This document shows, in pieces, positions 45,546-57,790 of a stretch of DNA of 64,000 nt (position 1 is the first letter of the stretch; every line of letters begins with the position of its first letter). Source of the stretch: Hymenoscyphus infarciens (taxonomy: Eukaryota > Ascomycota > Leotiomycetes > Helotiales > Helotiaceae); the NCBI GenBank assembly GCA_001414345.1, contig LLCB01000075.1, forward strand, positions 62,001 to 126,000, read 5' to 3'. A model generated the notes under the pieces. The model ran no database searches. It worked only from the letters and a program-made list of their open reading frames with translations, and was not told the DNA's origin. A program made the translations under genes and the position numbers.

Positions 45546-47137
45546 ATGTCTTCATCAACCACCACCATGACCTTTCCGTCTTCGGTAAATGAGAATATAC
45601 TCTCGCCAGAGTCACCAGTCGCTCCCGAGCGTCCCAAGAAGACAGCACATGTCTCCTACCGCACAGTCGACAGCGAGATAGACCTCGAGATGTCCTCTAT
45701 GCCACCAAGCGGTGCGCAGACGCCCTACGAAGGGGATACCATCTCCCGTCGAGTCTCCGGCGAGCACATCCGGGATGCAGACGGCGTTCAACAGACGATA
45801 TGGAATCCGTATCGAAACCGATTTCGAGTCATGGCCAGTTGTCTGACGTGCTTTGGGAACGGGCTGAATGACTCGGCGCCGGGTGCCCTCCTGGCCTCTA
45901 TAGAAAAGTACGTCTTGAAAACGTGCTGTGCTCCTTTGCTTGTTCTGACTTGGACACAGGCATTACGAGATAGCCTACGGAACCGTCTCGATCATTTTCC
46001 TGTGCAATGCTTTGGGTTTCATCGTAGCTGCTTTCTACATCAGCTCCCTGGCAGACAAGATTGGGCGAGCAAAGACTCTTATGCTTTCCTCGACGAGTCT
46101 GGCCATCGCAAACGCTGCACTTGTCGCAACTCCTCCTTTTCCAGTCGTTTGTGTCGCTTTCTTCCTCTTGGGCATAGGAATGGCGATGAATCTCGCAATT
46201 TGCCAGGTCTTCATAGCCAACTTGGCCAACAACACCGCCTTGATTGGCATATACCAAGGCTCGTACGGAATTGGGGGTACGATTGGGCCGCTGATTGCTA
46301 CTTCACTTGTCTCGAGAGGCCACCTTTGGTCGCGGTTCTACGCTATGATGCTTGGGCTTGCCGTACTCAATTTCTGCCTGAGTGGTTTGACTTTCTGGAG
46401 CTACGAAAAGGACAATGGCACAATGATGCCCTCGCTTCTCCCTCACCCCGCCGATGCTTCAACCAAACCAGTGGCATTGAAAGAAAGGATGAACAAGCAG
46501 TGGTCATCCTTGAAAACCCTGCTCTCCAACAAGCCAACCGTTCTTGGGGGCTTATTTTTCTTTGCCTACGTCGGTGCAGAGGTGACCATTTCGGGCTGGG
46601 TCATCAGTTTCCTCGTACAATTTAGAAAGGGAGATCCAAGTAAAGTGGGTTATGTCACGAGTGGATTCTGGGGCGGGATAACACTTGGTATGCTTGGTTC
46701 CCCTATCAACTACGCATTGCTGATAGCTTCAAGGTCGTTTCACTCTCTCCTTCTTAGCCCATCGCATTGGCGAACGTCGCTTCGTTTTCATTGTCACAGT
46801 TGGTGCTCTGATCCTCGAACTCCTTATTTGGTTTGTGCCTTCAATTCCTGGTGACTCTGTCGCTGTCGCTCTTTCTGGCCTATTACTCGGACCGGTTGCC
46901 CCTTGCTCGGTACATATTGTGCAACGGCTTGTTCCCGTAAAGATGCAAGTGGCAGCCCTAGGTGCGATACAATGTGTGGGGAGTTCTGGTGGAGCTATTG
47001 CTCCATTCACGACTGGAATGCTCGCCCAGCACGTGGGAACATTTGTTTTGCATCCCATATGCATTGGTTTATTTGTTGCCATGTTTATCTCGTGGTGGCT
47101 TATGCCAAATCCTGATAAGCATACCCACGAAGAGTAG
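45546..47137 (+). CDS. MFS transporter, BSC6-like
   Basis: Exons 45546-45907, 45960-46687 and 46734-47137; introns 52 bp (GTACGT...ACAG) and 46 bp (GTATGC...CAAG); 497 aa. ATG 45546 was chosen over the in-frame 45483. A soluble acidic N-terminus of about 90 residues precedes WNPYRNRFRVMASCLTCFGN. The first half has GLNDSAPGALL, an MFS motif-A-like SSLADKIGRAKTL after helix 2, and GSYGIGGTIGPL. The second half has GGLFFFAYVGAEVTISGW, then HRIGERR and the final helices ending GLFVAMFISWWLMP. About 12 helices are expected. It resembles the fungal 'bypass of stop codon 6' MFS group; the transported substrate is unknown. All three exons read without breaks. Confidence 0.88.
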
Positions 47138-47867
47138 GATTGAAGTTTACTCAAACTGGGTCATTGGGACAGTCGCATGCATGGGAAAGGAGGTGCATGG
47201 GGGAGCAGCATCAATACGAAGAGGTTTTGAGACTCAGCACTCTCTTGGGGAGCAAAAATATTACTCGGCATTTAGCTCATGACCTTGAGCTACAGACTCT
47301 CTAGAAATTATTTGCCACACTTCTTCCCTTTCATTGCTGTTTGCCCCCTGGTGGCGTACCATTCCCCAAGTTTCTCCCAGCATCTATTCCCGGTTGCTGT
47401 TGTGCGCTGCAAAAAATTAGCTTTGAATCCAATAACTTCCACACCTATCAAGCACAAGTTAGTTTTCCGTACACGTACCTACTTTTGTTTTTGTTTCTTA
47501 TGCCAAGGTATTGCAGTTCCCACATAAAAGTCATAGATATTATGCTACAACCGCATAAGGGATGTATCGTTCGTGATGTGCACCTCCAAATCACTTCCCG
47601 GGTTATCCAATTCCTTGCCGCACCAATCTTCAACAGAGTCTCTGAATCTCCGGAAGGTCCGGTAAAATCGGTATTCTGCATCTGGCGATTCCTTACCCCC
47701 AGCATGTGCAGTGATTTCCCGCACACCATAATGCAATTCGAGCGCAGAATGAAGAGTACTGCTACACCACCGAAGTGCGGGAGAATAATACGAGAGCCCG
47801 TAACCGACACTGAACCAGGAAAGCTCCTGGTGGTTGGGTAGCTGCAGTCGAAAGCGAGTTAAGTCTT
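47138..47867. other. Intergenic
   Basis: 3' flank of the MFS gene. Open frames here on both strands overlap each other and have no family resemblance. Nothing is supported. Confidence 0.35.
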
Positions 47868-48640
47868 ACAGAATAGTTCCAAAATGCCAGGCTTCGTTTG
47901 CGTTATCGATGACTCCTTGGTCTTGTTGATCGTAGGGGAGTGTGTGTTGATACTTTGCCTGAAGAACGACGATAGCCATGCTCACAAGTGGCCAGACATG
48001 ATATGCGTGCAGATCTTTCCATGTCACATCCTCAATACCCGTCGCTATATCCTCGATTTCCGTGGAGAATGAAGCTACATCTCTCGAGATTTTGCTCCGA
48101 GGATCGCTCGCGGAACGAACATCGAGTCTTAACACAAGTGCCCTCGACATATCCCGCTGCTTTGACAAAAGTACCGAGGATTCTCTACATATCTCATCAG
48201 CCGCCCGTCGAATATGACTCCCCGAAAATGAATCATCAAAAGATGCGTGTCTTGCTCTTCAATGTCGCCTCTGCCTCGAAATGTTTCAACTGCAGCACAA
48301 AAATGCTCGTCGCATGCTGACCACTGACACCCCCAAGGTATTCTCTGCAAACCTCGTTCCAGTAATAGGAAGTGGACAAGTCGGGGAAGGCGAAAAGCTC
48401 TACTGCATCTAGGGATGCTTTCGGGGTCTTCGGCAGCGTCTCTCTGAGAATATCACTTATCACGTGGAAGATTTCGGTTCTGTGGAAGATTTCGGTTGGG
48501 TCAGGGTCTCGACATGTTGTTCCAGCTCACTTATTTCCGCGCGCTTCTCGTGGATGCTGGAGCCATCCATGTTTTTGGCTGAGTGTTTCGTTGCTGGGGA
48601 AGAGTATCGCTCGAAGCCTCGTGTGGGAAATGAAGTCGTC
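47868..48640 (-). pseudogene. Possible broken gene, family not recognised
   Basis: On the minus strand three protein-like pieces follow each other in different frames: ISELEQHVETLTQPKSSTEP (about 48540-48480), ILRETLPKTPKASLDAVELF with YYWNEVCREYLGGVSG (48463-48300), and SFSTEIEDIATGIEDVTWKD with HVWPLVSMAIVVLQAKYQ (48090-47940). Stops and shifts separate them. The composition looks coding, but no family was recognised. A short direct duplication (GTGGAAGATTTCGGTT, twice at about 48461-48499) lies inside. Confidence 0.3.
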
Positions 48641-48839
48641 CACGAAAGACATCATAACGTCAACGGGCTTCTTGGTTATTCTTTTGGCTTTATGCTTACG
48701 AGAGGGTGCTGAGACCGAAGGCTTGTTGGCTTTTCGAAGCTACGGACTGGTTAGTGACTAGTTATTAGTGGTGTTTCTCGCAGGCCGAGCGGTTCATGGC
48801 TTGGTTTTCGAGAAGTGAATCGAGTTAACTACTCTCTTA

Positions 48840-49300
48840 GACTTACGTTATATTAAGTAAAATTCTTAAAACTAAATTTAGTTTTTCTACTTTTTTTGGT
48901 TGTTTTTAGTATATCTTAATAATGAAGCTTCTTTTTAAAAATCTAGTCTAAAAAAAATTGAGAGTTAAGTAAGAGCTATCTACTTATAAACCTTATAATT
49001 TTAATAGCTTTTAAATTACTTATACTATTATTATTCTTAGAAATTATTACTAGATAAGAAAAGTGCTTACGTTTTACTTCTTTCTATCTTACTATAGAAG
49101 AACGCTCTAAATCTAGACTTATTTGAATGGGAAATATAGAGTAGAATTAGAGCTATTTAGATATAAACTTCGTTTTTTAATAGCTTTTAAATTAGCTATA
49201 ATATAGGTTATATATATGATAAAAGAGAGTCTTATAATATACTGAGTTTAGACTTAGTATTAAAGCTATTACTATAAGCTACACATGAAAATGCTTCAAG
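48840..49300. repeat. AT-rich RIP-like block
   Basis: An abrupt switch to AT-rich sequence with few CpA/TpG and no coding capacity. It contains two similar internal stretches (TAGAGCTATTTAGATATAAAC at about 49147 and AAGAGCTATCTACTTATAAAC at about 48970), suggesting degraded copies of one element. The ends are not defined. Confidence 0.5.
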
Positions 49301-49666
49301 ACTTCTAGCTTATATTGAGCCACGCTCCAAAATTTATGGCCCTGATTTTCAAAATATCTTCATTTCCACTTCGTTTGTTAGATGAGTTATGATGAACTTT
49401 TCACTTTGGGTATTTATGTAAATTTTCTTACATACCTACAATATTGCAATTTTCCAGAAGGCTTCACTCTAATTGCATGCAATTCTTGGGGGGAAATGGT
49501 GTTTAGTCGAAAGGCGACTAGGCCAATTCCAACTGTCCTAGGGTCTGGGGGTCGTCGTTAAAACCACTCAGATGAGGAGGGTGGTTTAGGATGAGTAAGT
49601 TTAGTTGTAACTCGTACATCCTACATATATCTTTTGTCAGAAAGGGATTTTGTTAAGGATTTCACC

Positions 49667-50271
49667 CGGCGTTTTAGATTTCCCCGCCTAAACGATCCTA
49701 GGCATCAGGATAAGAAAGAATACCCTCTCTCTTTAGAATATAATAGGATAAGATAACTTTACTTATAGGATATAATAGAAGAGGAAGGATAATTATAAAA
49801 GAAGGATTAGAGTAGCTAGGAAGGTTAAAAAGGGGGGCTAGGAAGAGAGAGGAGAGTAAGTAGTATAGGATAGGAGTAGCTAGGTAGAGAAGAGTACCTC
49901 TAAATAAAGTAGGTTAATTTATAAAAGGTAGTAGTGCTAAACATAGAACTCCTCTTATAAACTAACCTACTTTATCTCTTATTAACCTACTTTACGTACT
50001 TCTATAGGATAACATATAAATCTTCCTATCCTCCCCGCCAGGTATAGAAAGGAAATTAGCCTTATATAGGAGTAGAAGGGATAGGCGTGTTAAAAGTATA
50101 GAATTAGAAGGGATAGGCGTATCGAAGGCCAGAGACAGGATATAATAGGCTAAGAGCACTTAAAAGTGGGGATATAATAAGGAAGGATCGCCTCAAAAGT
50201 AAGGAAAGGCATAGATAGAAACCTTTAGAAAAGATAGGAGTGCTAATCCGGCTAGGAAAACAAAAACGCTG
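49667..50271. mobile_element. hAT-type non-autonomous element (MITE), 605 bp
   Basis: It is flanked by perfect ATTTCACC (49659-49666 and 50272-50279; the next base is C on both sides, so 9 bp is possible). The ends are imperfect inverted repeats: left CGGCGTTTTAGATTTCC, right reverse complement CAGCGTTTTTGTTTTCC. The interior is purine-rich (GGATAAGATA-like) with a repeated GGATAGGCGT and no open frame. The CAGCG terminus is shared with the 56870 element. Confidence 0.68.
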
Positions 50272-50279
50272 ATTTCACC

Positions 50280-50823
50280 CAATTGAGTTATGTTAACAGA
50301 GCGTCTCATGAAAGTCCCCAGCAATTCATCTTTGATGCTTTAGTCCTATTTGTGATAATCTTTTATTCTCAAACCTCCCGAACTCCTTCGTACACTTATG
50401 ACAACTCCAATGCCAATTCCAATCCCTTCCGTCACCCTTCCTTCACTTCGGTGCTATCACTTGACAAGCTACAAAGCCGGTGTTACCCCGATTTTGATTG
50501 CTGCGACAATAACTCTAGGTGAATAGCGAATTGCAGACCAAAGTAGCGCGAGATGACTATTTTGATGTCTAATAAAACTTGTCCTGATTAACCGCAAAAC
50601 CAATGTTGAGCAAACCCAGCAAGAACAACTTGAAAATGAGCGCAGACAGTAAGTACTGGTCTCTGAAAAATGGGTAACGACAACTGACCTAGATAGCCAC
50701 CTCTTCTCGCATACAACCACTCTCAGTGTCTCCCCAGAGACGAAACGACGCGTAGCCTGCACGGAACCCTGGCTCACGACTCATCGCGTCCGTCAAAACC
50801 AAAACCCCACTCTCCCAGCCAAG
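50280..50823. other. Intergenic
   Basis: Promoter and leader of the next coiled-coil gene. An open frame at 50283-50522 has no family resemblance. Nothing further was seen. Confidence 0.35.
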
Positions 50824-52808
50824 ATGCAAGCTTCTATCAACTATCTAGCTAGACACAGCCCCTTGTGTACCAAGTTGAGGGATTTGCTTGAGGGGAAGAA
50901 CGAAAAGATCCAGAGTCTTGCGAAGGCACTCGAAGATTCCTCGAAGCGAGAGGAGACGTTGTGTGCACACGTGAAAGACTTGGAGGAGAAAATTAGTGGG
51001 TTGAAGGCCCAACTTTGGAGCAAGGAGGCTAAGGAGGCTCTCAAAAGCGCAGCGGAAGGCAAAGCTGGGGAGGAAAGCATTGAAAAAACATGCGAGAAGC
51101 GACCGGAAGCAGAATGCCAGGTAACCATGCCATCAACCGTACCTCCAGAAGGCAGACTCGATGCGACCACTCGACCCCAACACGAGCAAGCTAGCACATT
51201 GAAAAGAAAACGAAAGCCACAAGATACTCGAAGCCTGGTTGTCGACCTGAGAACCCGGCAAAAGTCAGAACCTAAGAAGACAAAGAGTTTGGCAGATACA
51301 GTTACGAAAGACATCAATGTCCATGAAGGCCACGAAGGAGAGCAGGGGAAAGTGATGGATTTTGGAGCGCACGAAGCGTTGCTGCGTGAGAAGGATCTGG
51401 AGCTCACCAAATTCAAGAACTCAACGACCAACGACAAAAACCTCCTTCAAACGAAGAGTTCCGAGATCGAGAAGCTCACGAAACAGGTGAAGAGCGCAGC
51501 ACGGAATATAGAACGCATAGGAGATACACTTAAGGCCGTCAAGAATACATCGAACAGCAGAGACGAGGCTGTAATAATATTGTGCAACTTGCTAAAACCA
51601 GGGTACGAGTCATTTCTTGAAAGTCTGGAGGATGGTGGGCCAGATTTCCCCAAAGTCCTTCCCTGGCCAGCGCACATGGCTGTGGCTCTGGATGGAGTGG
51701 ATAGTCAAGACAGGCAGAACCTGAGTATGCTCATCAGCATTATCGGGGTGTTTCACAATAATCTCTTTGATTTCAAATGGCATTACAAACGCAAAACAGC
51801 TGACTTCCAGAAGCGGATTTCTGATCTCGTATTAGAGAGCCAAGGCCTCGAAAAGGAGGTGGACAACATCAAAGAGGCCTTGGTAACCCAAATCAAAAAC
51901 CAGAAACAAGAGATCAACAACCAAAAAGCGCAAAACAATCGACAAAAGCAAGAGATCAACAAGCAGACGGAAGAGATCGACAGCAAGAATGCCATTCTCA
52001 AGGACAACGAAGACACGGTAGCCAAACAAGCTGAAGCTCTCAAGAAAGTGGCCATTGATATGAGGAAACTTCAGCAAACTACCGAGGAGCTGAAGAATGA
52101 ATTGGCTGATCGACCACCCACAACCGGAAACGATGCGCTTTTGGATGAAATCGTTCGGGGACATGAAAAGGAGCTTTGTGAACTCAGAGTTCTTTTAGCC
52201 AAGCAGGCCCCCTTCGTCGAGATTGGCATCCCCGTACGCAACCGGCTTCTTGAGAAGTGTAAGGAACTAGATGATCAAGACGCCAAGTTAAAGGAGCTAG
52301 GCAACATCGCAGCTCATGCTGTAAGTCTGCTTCTTTTTAAAATACTGTTACGAATGCTACTGACATTTATCTGATATAGTGCAATGCATATGCAGACGCG
52401 TTACTCTACGAAGAAGGCTTTCCCTTTGCACCTAGGGTTGACAGAGCATATTACAAAAACTTGTACGGATACGACCCTGAATACGTTCTCGAAAAACGCT
52501 CCCCTAGACTAAATGACTTGCTGAGCTGGAGTGCGAATATGAAGAGCATTTCCGCCTCTTATATAATCACTTATGATATGGCCACCTTCAATAAAATCTT
52601 CGATGAAATTTGGTTAATGAGAGAAAACGATGACTTCAATCTCGACGCTTTCGCGGACACGGAGAAGGGGAAAAAGCTTTTTGGCACACTAAAAGCTGAG
52701 TATACAAACGCCTGGACCGCGCGGCATGTGGCATATTTGAAAGAGAAAGAGGCTGTAAAGCAAAGAAGAATTGGTGGAAGAAAGAAAACATATGGCGCAC
52801 AGAGATAG
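50824..52808 (+). CDS. Coiled-coil protein, 641 aa
   Basis: Exons 50824-52320 and 52380-52808; the 59-bp intron (GTAAGT...CTGAC...ATAG) is phase 0. ATG 50824 opens MQASINYLARHSPLCTKL. Coiled coils: LRDLLEGKNEKIQSLAKALE; SSEIEKLTKQVKSAARNIER; then a Gln/Lys/Asn-rich stretch, KNQKQEINNQKAQNNRQKQE, into EEIDSKNAILKDNEDTVAKQ. A basic low-complexity region (TLKRKRKPQDTRS) lies near residue 125. The short second exon encodes a separate, more globular tail (YADALLYEEGFPFAPRVDRA, then YGYDPEYVLEKRSPRLNDLL) ending in a basic patch. No known family was recognised. It sits just beyond a MITE, between AT-rich blocks, like the other coiled-coil genes here. Confidence 0.72.
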
Positions 52809-55800
52809 CTAACTGTCTGCTAGGAGGCCATGAGTTGGGATTTGCCCATTGACTACACGACCTAAGATTCTGTCAACAGTCTAGCTTATCAAGTAATTCG
52901 CCTCATAGTAAATTGATTTCTTTTTCCAACTTCAGTCCTTCTGTTTTACTTTGTGATCTTCCATCTTTGACTGACCTCTTTTTCACCCCTCCAAGACTTC
53001 CAAATCAATACCCTCGTAGTACCGACGATTCTCTCACTACTACGCCTTCCCCTTCTCGGTCGCCCACACTCCCGTTCCTCTTCTCTTGCAAATTTCCACC
53101 TAATTCTTGTCATCCGCCTCGCCTTGAATTGAAATGCAATACCGTCTGGTAAATCGACTTCCATCTTCACCAAACAGGGTACGAAGACATCACCTGCGAA
53201 TCGGTATCCCAAGTCCCGAAATACATCTACAGCAAACTGTGCACATCACAGTGTCACAAATCTCTTCACGGATTCAATAGAGGTTTCAGTAACAGTCGAC
53301 CTTCAGCATTCATGGGCAGTTCGAGAATCAAGCGTTTTAATTTGAAGTCCAGAGCTTCAACGTTCATAAAAAAGCTGCACTTTCAAGGGTGCACCTAAAG
53401 TTCGAAGGCTCAGTAGAAATTGTAAATTTTGAAAGGTCCTTCTACCTTCGCTTCAACAATCGGGAGAAATCGCTCAATATCAGTTTCGAAGTACGAAGGA
53501 ATAATGTCGTCCAGTGGCTCTTTCAAATGAAACCCGGGTTGGTTTCGGTCCTCCGACCGGGTCAAATACTCATAAGCCAATTTCTCTATTCCCAAAATAA
53601 AGGAATTGATGGTAGATCCTATGGTTGTGCCTCTATAATTAAGTGAGTGCGACCCCGTTTTGAGCTCGCTTAATTGTTGATGTTTACCACCGGCTAGCAG
53701 GTCCCTTCATATAGAAAATCATGCGACGCTGAGCTCTCTCTCCTTTATTGAGCGAAAAGCAATATCATTTTCATTATCTACTCGTACTTGATATCTTCTC
53801 TCTATAGAGTTTTGTTTCTCATCACAATTCAGTCTAAGAGAATTCCTCGACATCGTCTTTAACAACTGGAAGAAACATAGTGTGGATAGGTGAGCGAAAT
53901 TTTTGCACTCGTGTTTTCTTGCTGCTTTTTACTCGTATTCTCTAAAGACCAAAGGTCACAACCCGGGATTCTTTCCTTGCAACAAACTTCTCCTTTAGCT
54001 ATATCAGCATCAAGTCGTATCATTATAAATGCAAGTCAAACTTTTGGTGCGGTGACCGCAGTCCCGCAGTGTTGTGTTAGCGACGATTCCCCCTAAACCA
54101 AGAACCACAACCTTACAGAAACCCACCTTTGATTCATATTTTTACATCGACAGAACTAATGCGCTCATCGCATTTAACATTTAAAATATACCTTTCTCAT
54201 TTTGTCAGTATGTTGTATAGGTCGTGACTTTATTTTGCCAGCCCCAGGCCCAACGAAAGATCGAGTGGTGGGAACAATTCCTCAGGCCTCACCAACAGGG
54301 CTTCGGGCGCAATCCCGCAGCCCAAACACCAGCCTGCCAGCGTTGGTAGATCACCAATTAAAATCACAACCACTTTTCTAAGATCTCCTGTACTTTGAAG
54401 GTATATTACCTATTATCTAGAGAATAATTCTAGATTTTTTAAATATTTTCCCCAGCATTATTTTGCTCTCTGTTATATAGGGTCATCTGTGTAACCCAAA
54501 TAAATATGCGTGTCAGGGCGACGCCGGCTCGAGGCACCCAAACTTCACAGTCTCAATTCACAAGTACAACCACAACCACCCACGCAAAATATCTTACACT
54601 TTCTATGCTTTCTAACAACACTCATAGGAATCAACTGAGATCTTGTTATATTTATACGACATTATTTGATCTTAAAGTGCAGGTATCTTTGGTTACTGTG
54701 GCCTGTGCCTCAAATCGACATCTTTTTTCATCTACTAGTATAGAGATGACAACCCAAGTACAATACAATTATATTTCATTTTTAAATTCTTTCACCCATC
54801 TGTAATCTTTTCCACCTCTCCGCCATATATCTCGCCCCGCTTTCCTAACTTATCTAGGTAGGAGATCTCAGAGTAGCCGACGAGCCTCAGCACAAAAGAA
54901 CCACATCGTTTCTCGTATCATCTTCGTCCAGCCGTTCTTCTCAGCGACCAACTTGCTGGCACCAATGATACTGTAACATGGCCTTATGGGTTAGCCTTTT
55001 TTTGCTACCGAAATCTCTGAGCAATGCAAAAGCGGAAATCGCTCAGCATCTCCCAACACCGATTCCCAAGATCCGTCCACCAGATTTACTCTAGCGTTTT
55101 GCAGCGTTCCAGGAAAGATTAACCACAGATCACGATTTCGCAGTTTAACTGCTTTCAAAACCACTAAAACCCGATTAGATGATGATTGGAAGAGAAATCC
55201 CTAGCTTGAAGATTAGGGGGCAGATCTTTCCAACCTTCCTTCACCTCAAATTCATCCGCTTCTTACCAGGACTTCAAAGATGCAGCCACTACTCACTTTC
55301 CCAAGTACCAATCACCAATTGATAGCAGCTAAGATTACCTACCCCTTTCTCATTTCACCCGTTCTATCTTCTGCATTCACTTATAACTTAAAACACGTAT
55401 AAGCCGACGAGTACTTACTGTTTTGCTTAATTCTATCTTTTATTACGCGTTCTTTACTTCTATCGAAGGTTGATTCTTCTATTGAATCTTTTCAACCGAT
55501 TGTTGTTCAGAATGCTAATTTCTGTGAACGAACTTTACATCTATTTTTTGGAACATTTAGATTCGTTTAACCGTACAGGCATTCGCTTAGGCCACAACGA
55601 CTATTAACTCCTCTATCGAACATTGAGAGTCATTTAGCAGTGCAACATTCGCTTAAGGATAGCAAACGCTGTACCCTCAAAAGAACGCTACTACGTTAGG
55701 TAGACAATTCAATGTTCAATCTCGATGCTAGCTGCTGAACATACCGCCTTCGAAACTCCACCCCTCCTTCCTATCCCAGTGCCTTAAGCAGCTATTATGA

Positions 55801-56869
55801 CCACGGAGTCTAAGCTTCCTCTTTCTCCTTTCACAAGTCAAAGAAACACACGTTGCTACAGCAACCATCGAATGTCAACCTCGCACATTTGCTGATCTTA
55901 TCTCTCTACCGCTACTCCTTGCATTCAATACACCTCTCTAAGACGTAGTACAGGCTAGATGAACACACACCTAAAAATCACGAGTTGAAACGCTTTCAAG
56001 ACTCTTGAAATGGAAATAAACTTTAGTTATACGTCACCAATTAGGGTGTAGTTAGCTGCCTCAAGGCTTAACCCAGCGTGCCAATAGTAGGAAAGATGTT
56101 CTAGAGGACGCTTATTTGAGACAGCTATTTAGCCTTCTTTTGCTTTCCCTTATTTTTTCTCGGAGCTGACCTTCTCTTGGAGGGAGCACTTGAAGGGTGT
56201 TTCATGGTAGAGTAATCTTACGTGACAGGGCTCCTGCCAGCCTTTACTCTTTTGTTGTCCTTTACTACCTGCTCGGACTTTAGTTATTCACACATGCGCC
56301 AAGTAGATTTCTGCGATCCATTCTGCGATACTCAAGACGACATGTAATTATGAAGGTTAAGAAGCGGACATTACTTGGTGAAAATTACAACTCATGTTAA
56401 ATGCTAACTTTTGATTGTTAAAGTTAAGCTCAAGAAACCTTTTTACGCTTTGGACTTCCTATCAGAAATTACGATTCTTCACTCGAACGTTGGATAATCT
56501 CATGAACGAAAACTGCCGAGCAGCCCATTTCGAACCTCAAAAACCTCTCATAAACGAAAGTGACCGCACTACATCTACCAGACATTAAAACCTATTTCGG
56601 CTCTTTTCCTCAGAACAATAAAGAGAACTTTAAAAGAGATCTCATCAAACCTTACATACATCTCCCAACGGATGTTAAGTTTCCGCTAAACAGTAAAACA
56701 TTAATACATACTACTCTAAGACAGTAAGTAGTCTTATAAATTATTTCAATTCATATAGAGTATAGTACTTGCGTCAACTTGATTTTACTTTTAAAAACTA
56801 GACTAATTCTATAAACCCAAACACATCACTTGAGAGGTATTAAGAGTGTCTATGATTTATACTTGAAGC
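52809..56869. other. Gene-poor stretch, about 4 kb
   Basis: No coding region is convincing on either strand; open frames are 60-100 codons with no family resemblance. Composition is ordinary to AT-rich, becoming RIP-like after about 56700. No LTR pair, tRNA or hairpin could be supported. Confidence 0.45.
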
Positions 56870-57146
56870 CAGCGTTTTAAATTTCCCATCCTATCCTATC
56901 CTAGGGGTCAGGATGGGATAGGCTAAGTAAATCGTTATTAATATATTATTATATAATAGGTAAATAAAAGGCTAAGAATAAGTATAGACTTTGTTCTAGT
57001 AGGAAATACACATCTTTTGTTTAGCATATAATTCATCTATAACTAAGGTTGCTAATTATATACTTACAAGTAAAAAAAGCGGAGTTTACCTAGGCTGAAG
57101 GAAAAAATCCTCGTAGCGCTAAGAGGCTAGGAAATTTAAAACGCTG
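56870..57146. mobile_element. MITE, 277 bp, 17-bp perfect inverted repeats
   Basis: CAGCGTTTTAAATTTCC at 56870-56886 is matched perfectly by its reverse complement at 57130-57146. The termini match the 49667 element's CAGCGTTTT ends, so both belong to one family. Internal sequence is AT-rich with ATCCTATCCTATCC near the left end. A target duplication is not clear here. Confidence 0.62.
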
Positions 57147-57403
57147 TGTACTTCTCTCTGCTATTTATATAGTTTATACAAAATGGTTTCATCAAGGCGG
57201 TAGGACAATCCCGTCACTTCAAGACAGTAACTTAGTATATCAAATACTAGCAAAAGTCAATGATTTCAAGTTATCTAGTATATTATACGTTTTAACTCAA
57301 TTATTATACACCTTTTACATAATCCTTCTTATTTTAGTATAAATACGTATTAACTTTACTTGAACTTTTTTGACTTACTTCAGCCTTGTTACTTTCGCCC
57401 TGG

Positions 57404-57790
57404 ATGTAGGATACGTAGACCCCTATTTCTAATTCAGAAGATTTGAAGCAAGTCCGTTACGAGCTAGAAAACTATCTATAAGCAGCAAGACAGCTATAAA
57501 TCCTTATACGAAAAAACGCCTACGACAATTACCTATATGAAAAACCAAGTCTAGGAGCTTGTTATATAGAACTTTGAAAGACGAGTCTTAAAAGGCTAGA
57601 GCACTTAAAGTAGAAAGCTATATAGAGTCAAAGAAGGAGAAGAATTCGAAGCTAAGAAAGGTAGGCTAAAAGAACTTTACAGAGGCGAAATCGACTTTAT
57701 AGATACGCTAGTAGAAAAAGCAAGGAGGCGGATCGATATAGCTTGTTCCATTTATAGTAAAGTTAATCTACTACTATATTTTTAGCGGAA
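57404..57790 (+). pseudogene. RIP-degraded coiled-coil gene relic
   Basis: From ATG 57404 one frame reads a charged helical protein broken by TAG/TAA codons (57407, 57416, 57479, 57497 and later ones) that would be CAG/CAA before C to T. An example stretch is ISNSEDLKQVRYELENYL. A TGA and a probable shift follow, with LKELYRGEIDFIDTLVEKAR in another frame. It resembles the 31162 pseudogene in type of damage and composition, not provably in sequence. Flanking sequence is AT-rich. Confidence 0.42.

Noticed and set aside
53389..53646. 85-codon open frame
   Set aside because: No recognisable family, no neighbours supporting it, and an equally long open frame exists on the opposite strand.
53640..54100. 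Possible solo LTR or retrotransposon leader
   Set aside because: Transcript-like T/C-rich sequence, but no TG...CA ends, no duplication and no second copy in the window.
56858..57154. Target-site duplication for the 277-bp MITE (TATACTTG versus TGTACTTC)
   Set aside because: Only partly matching and offset by four bases from the terminal repeat on the left.
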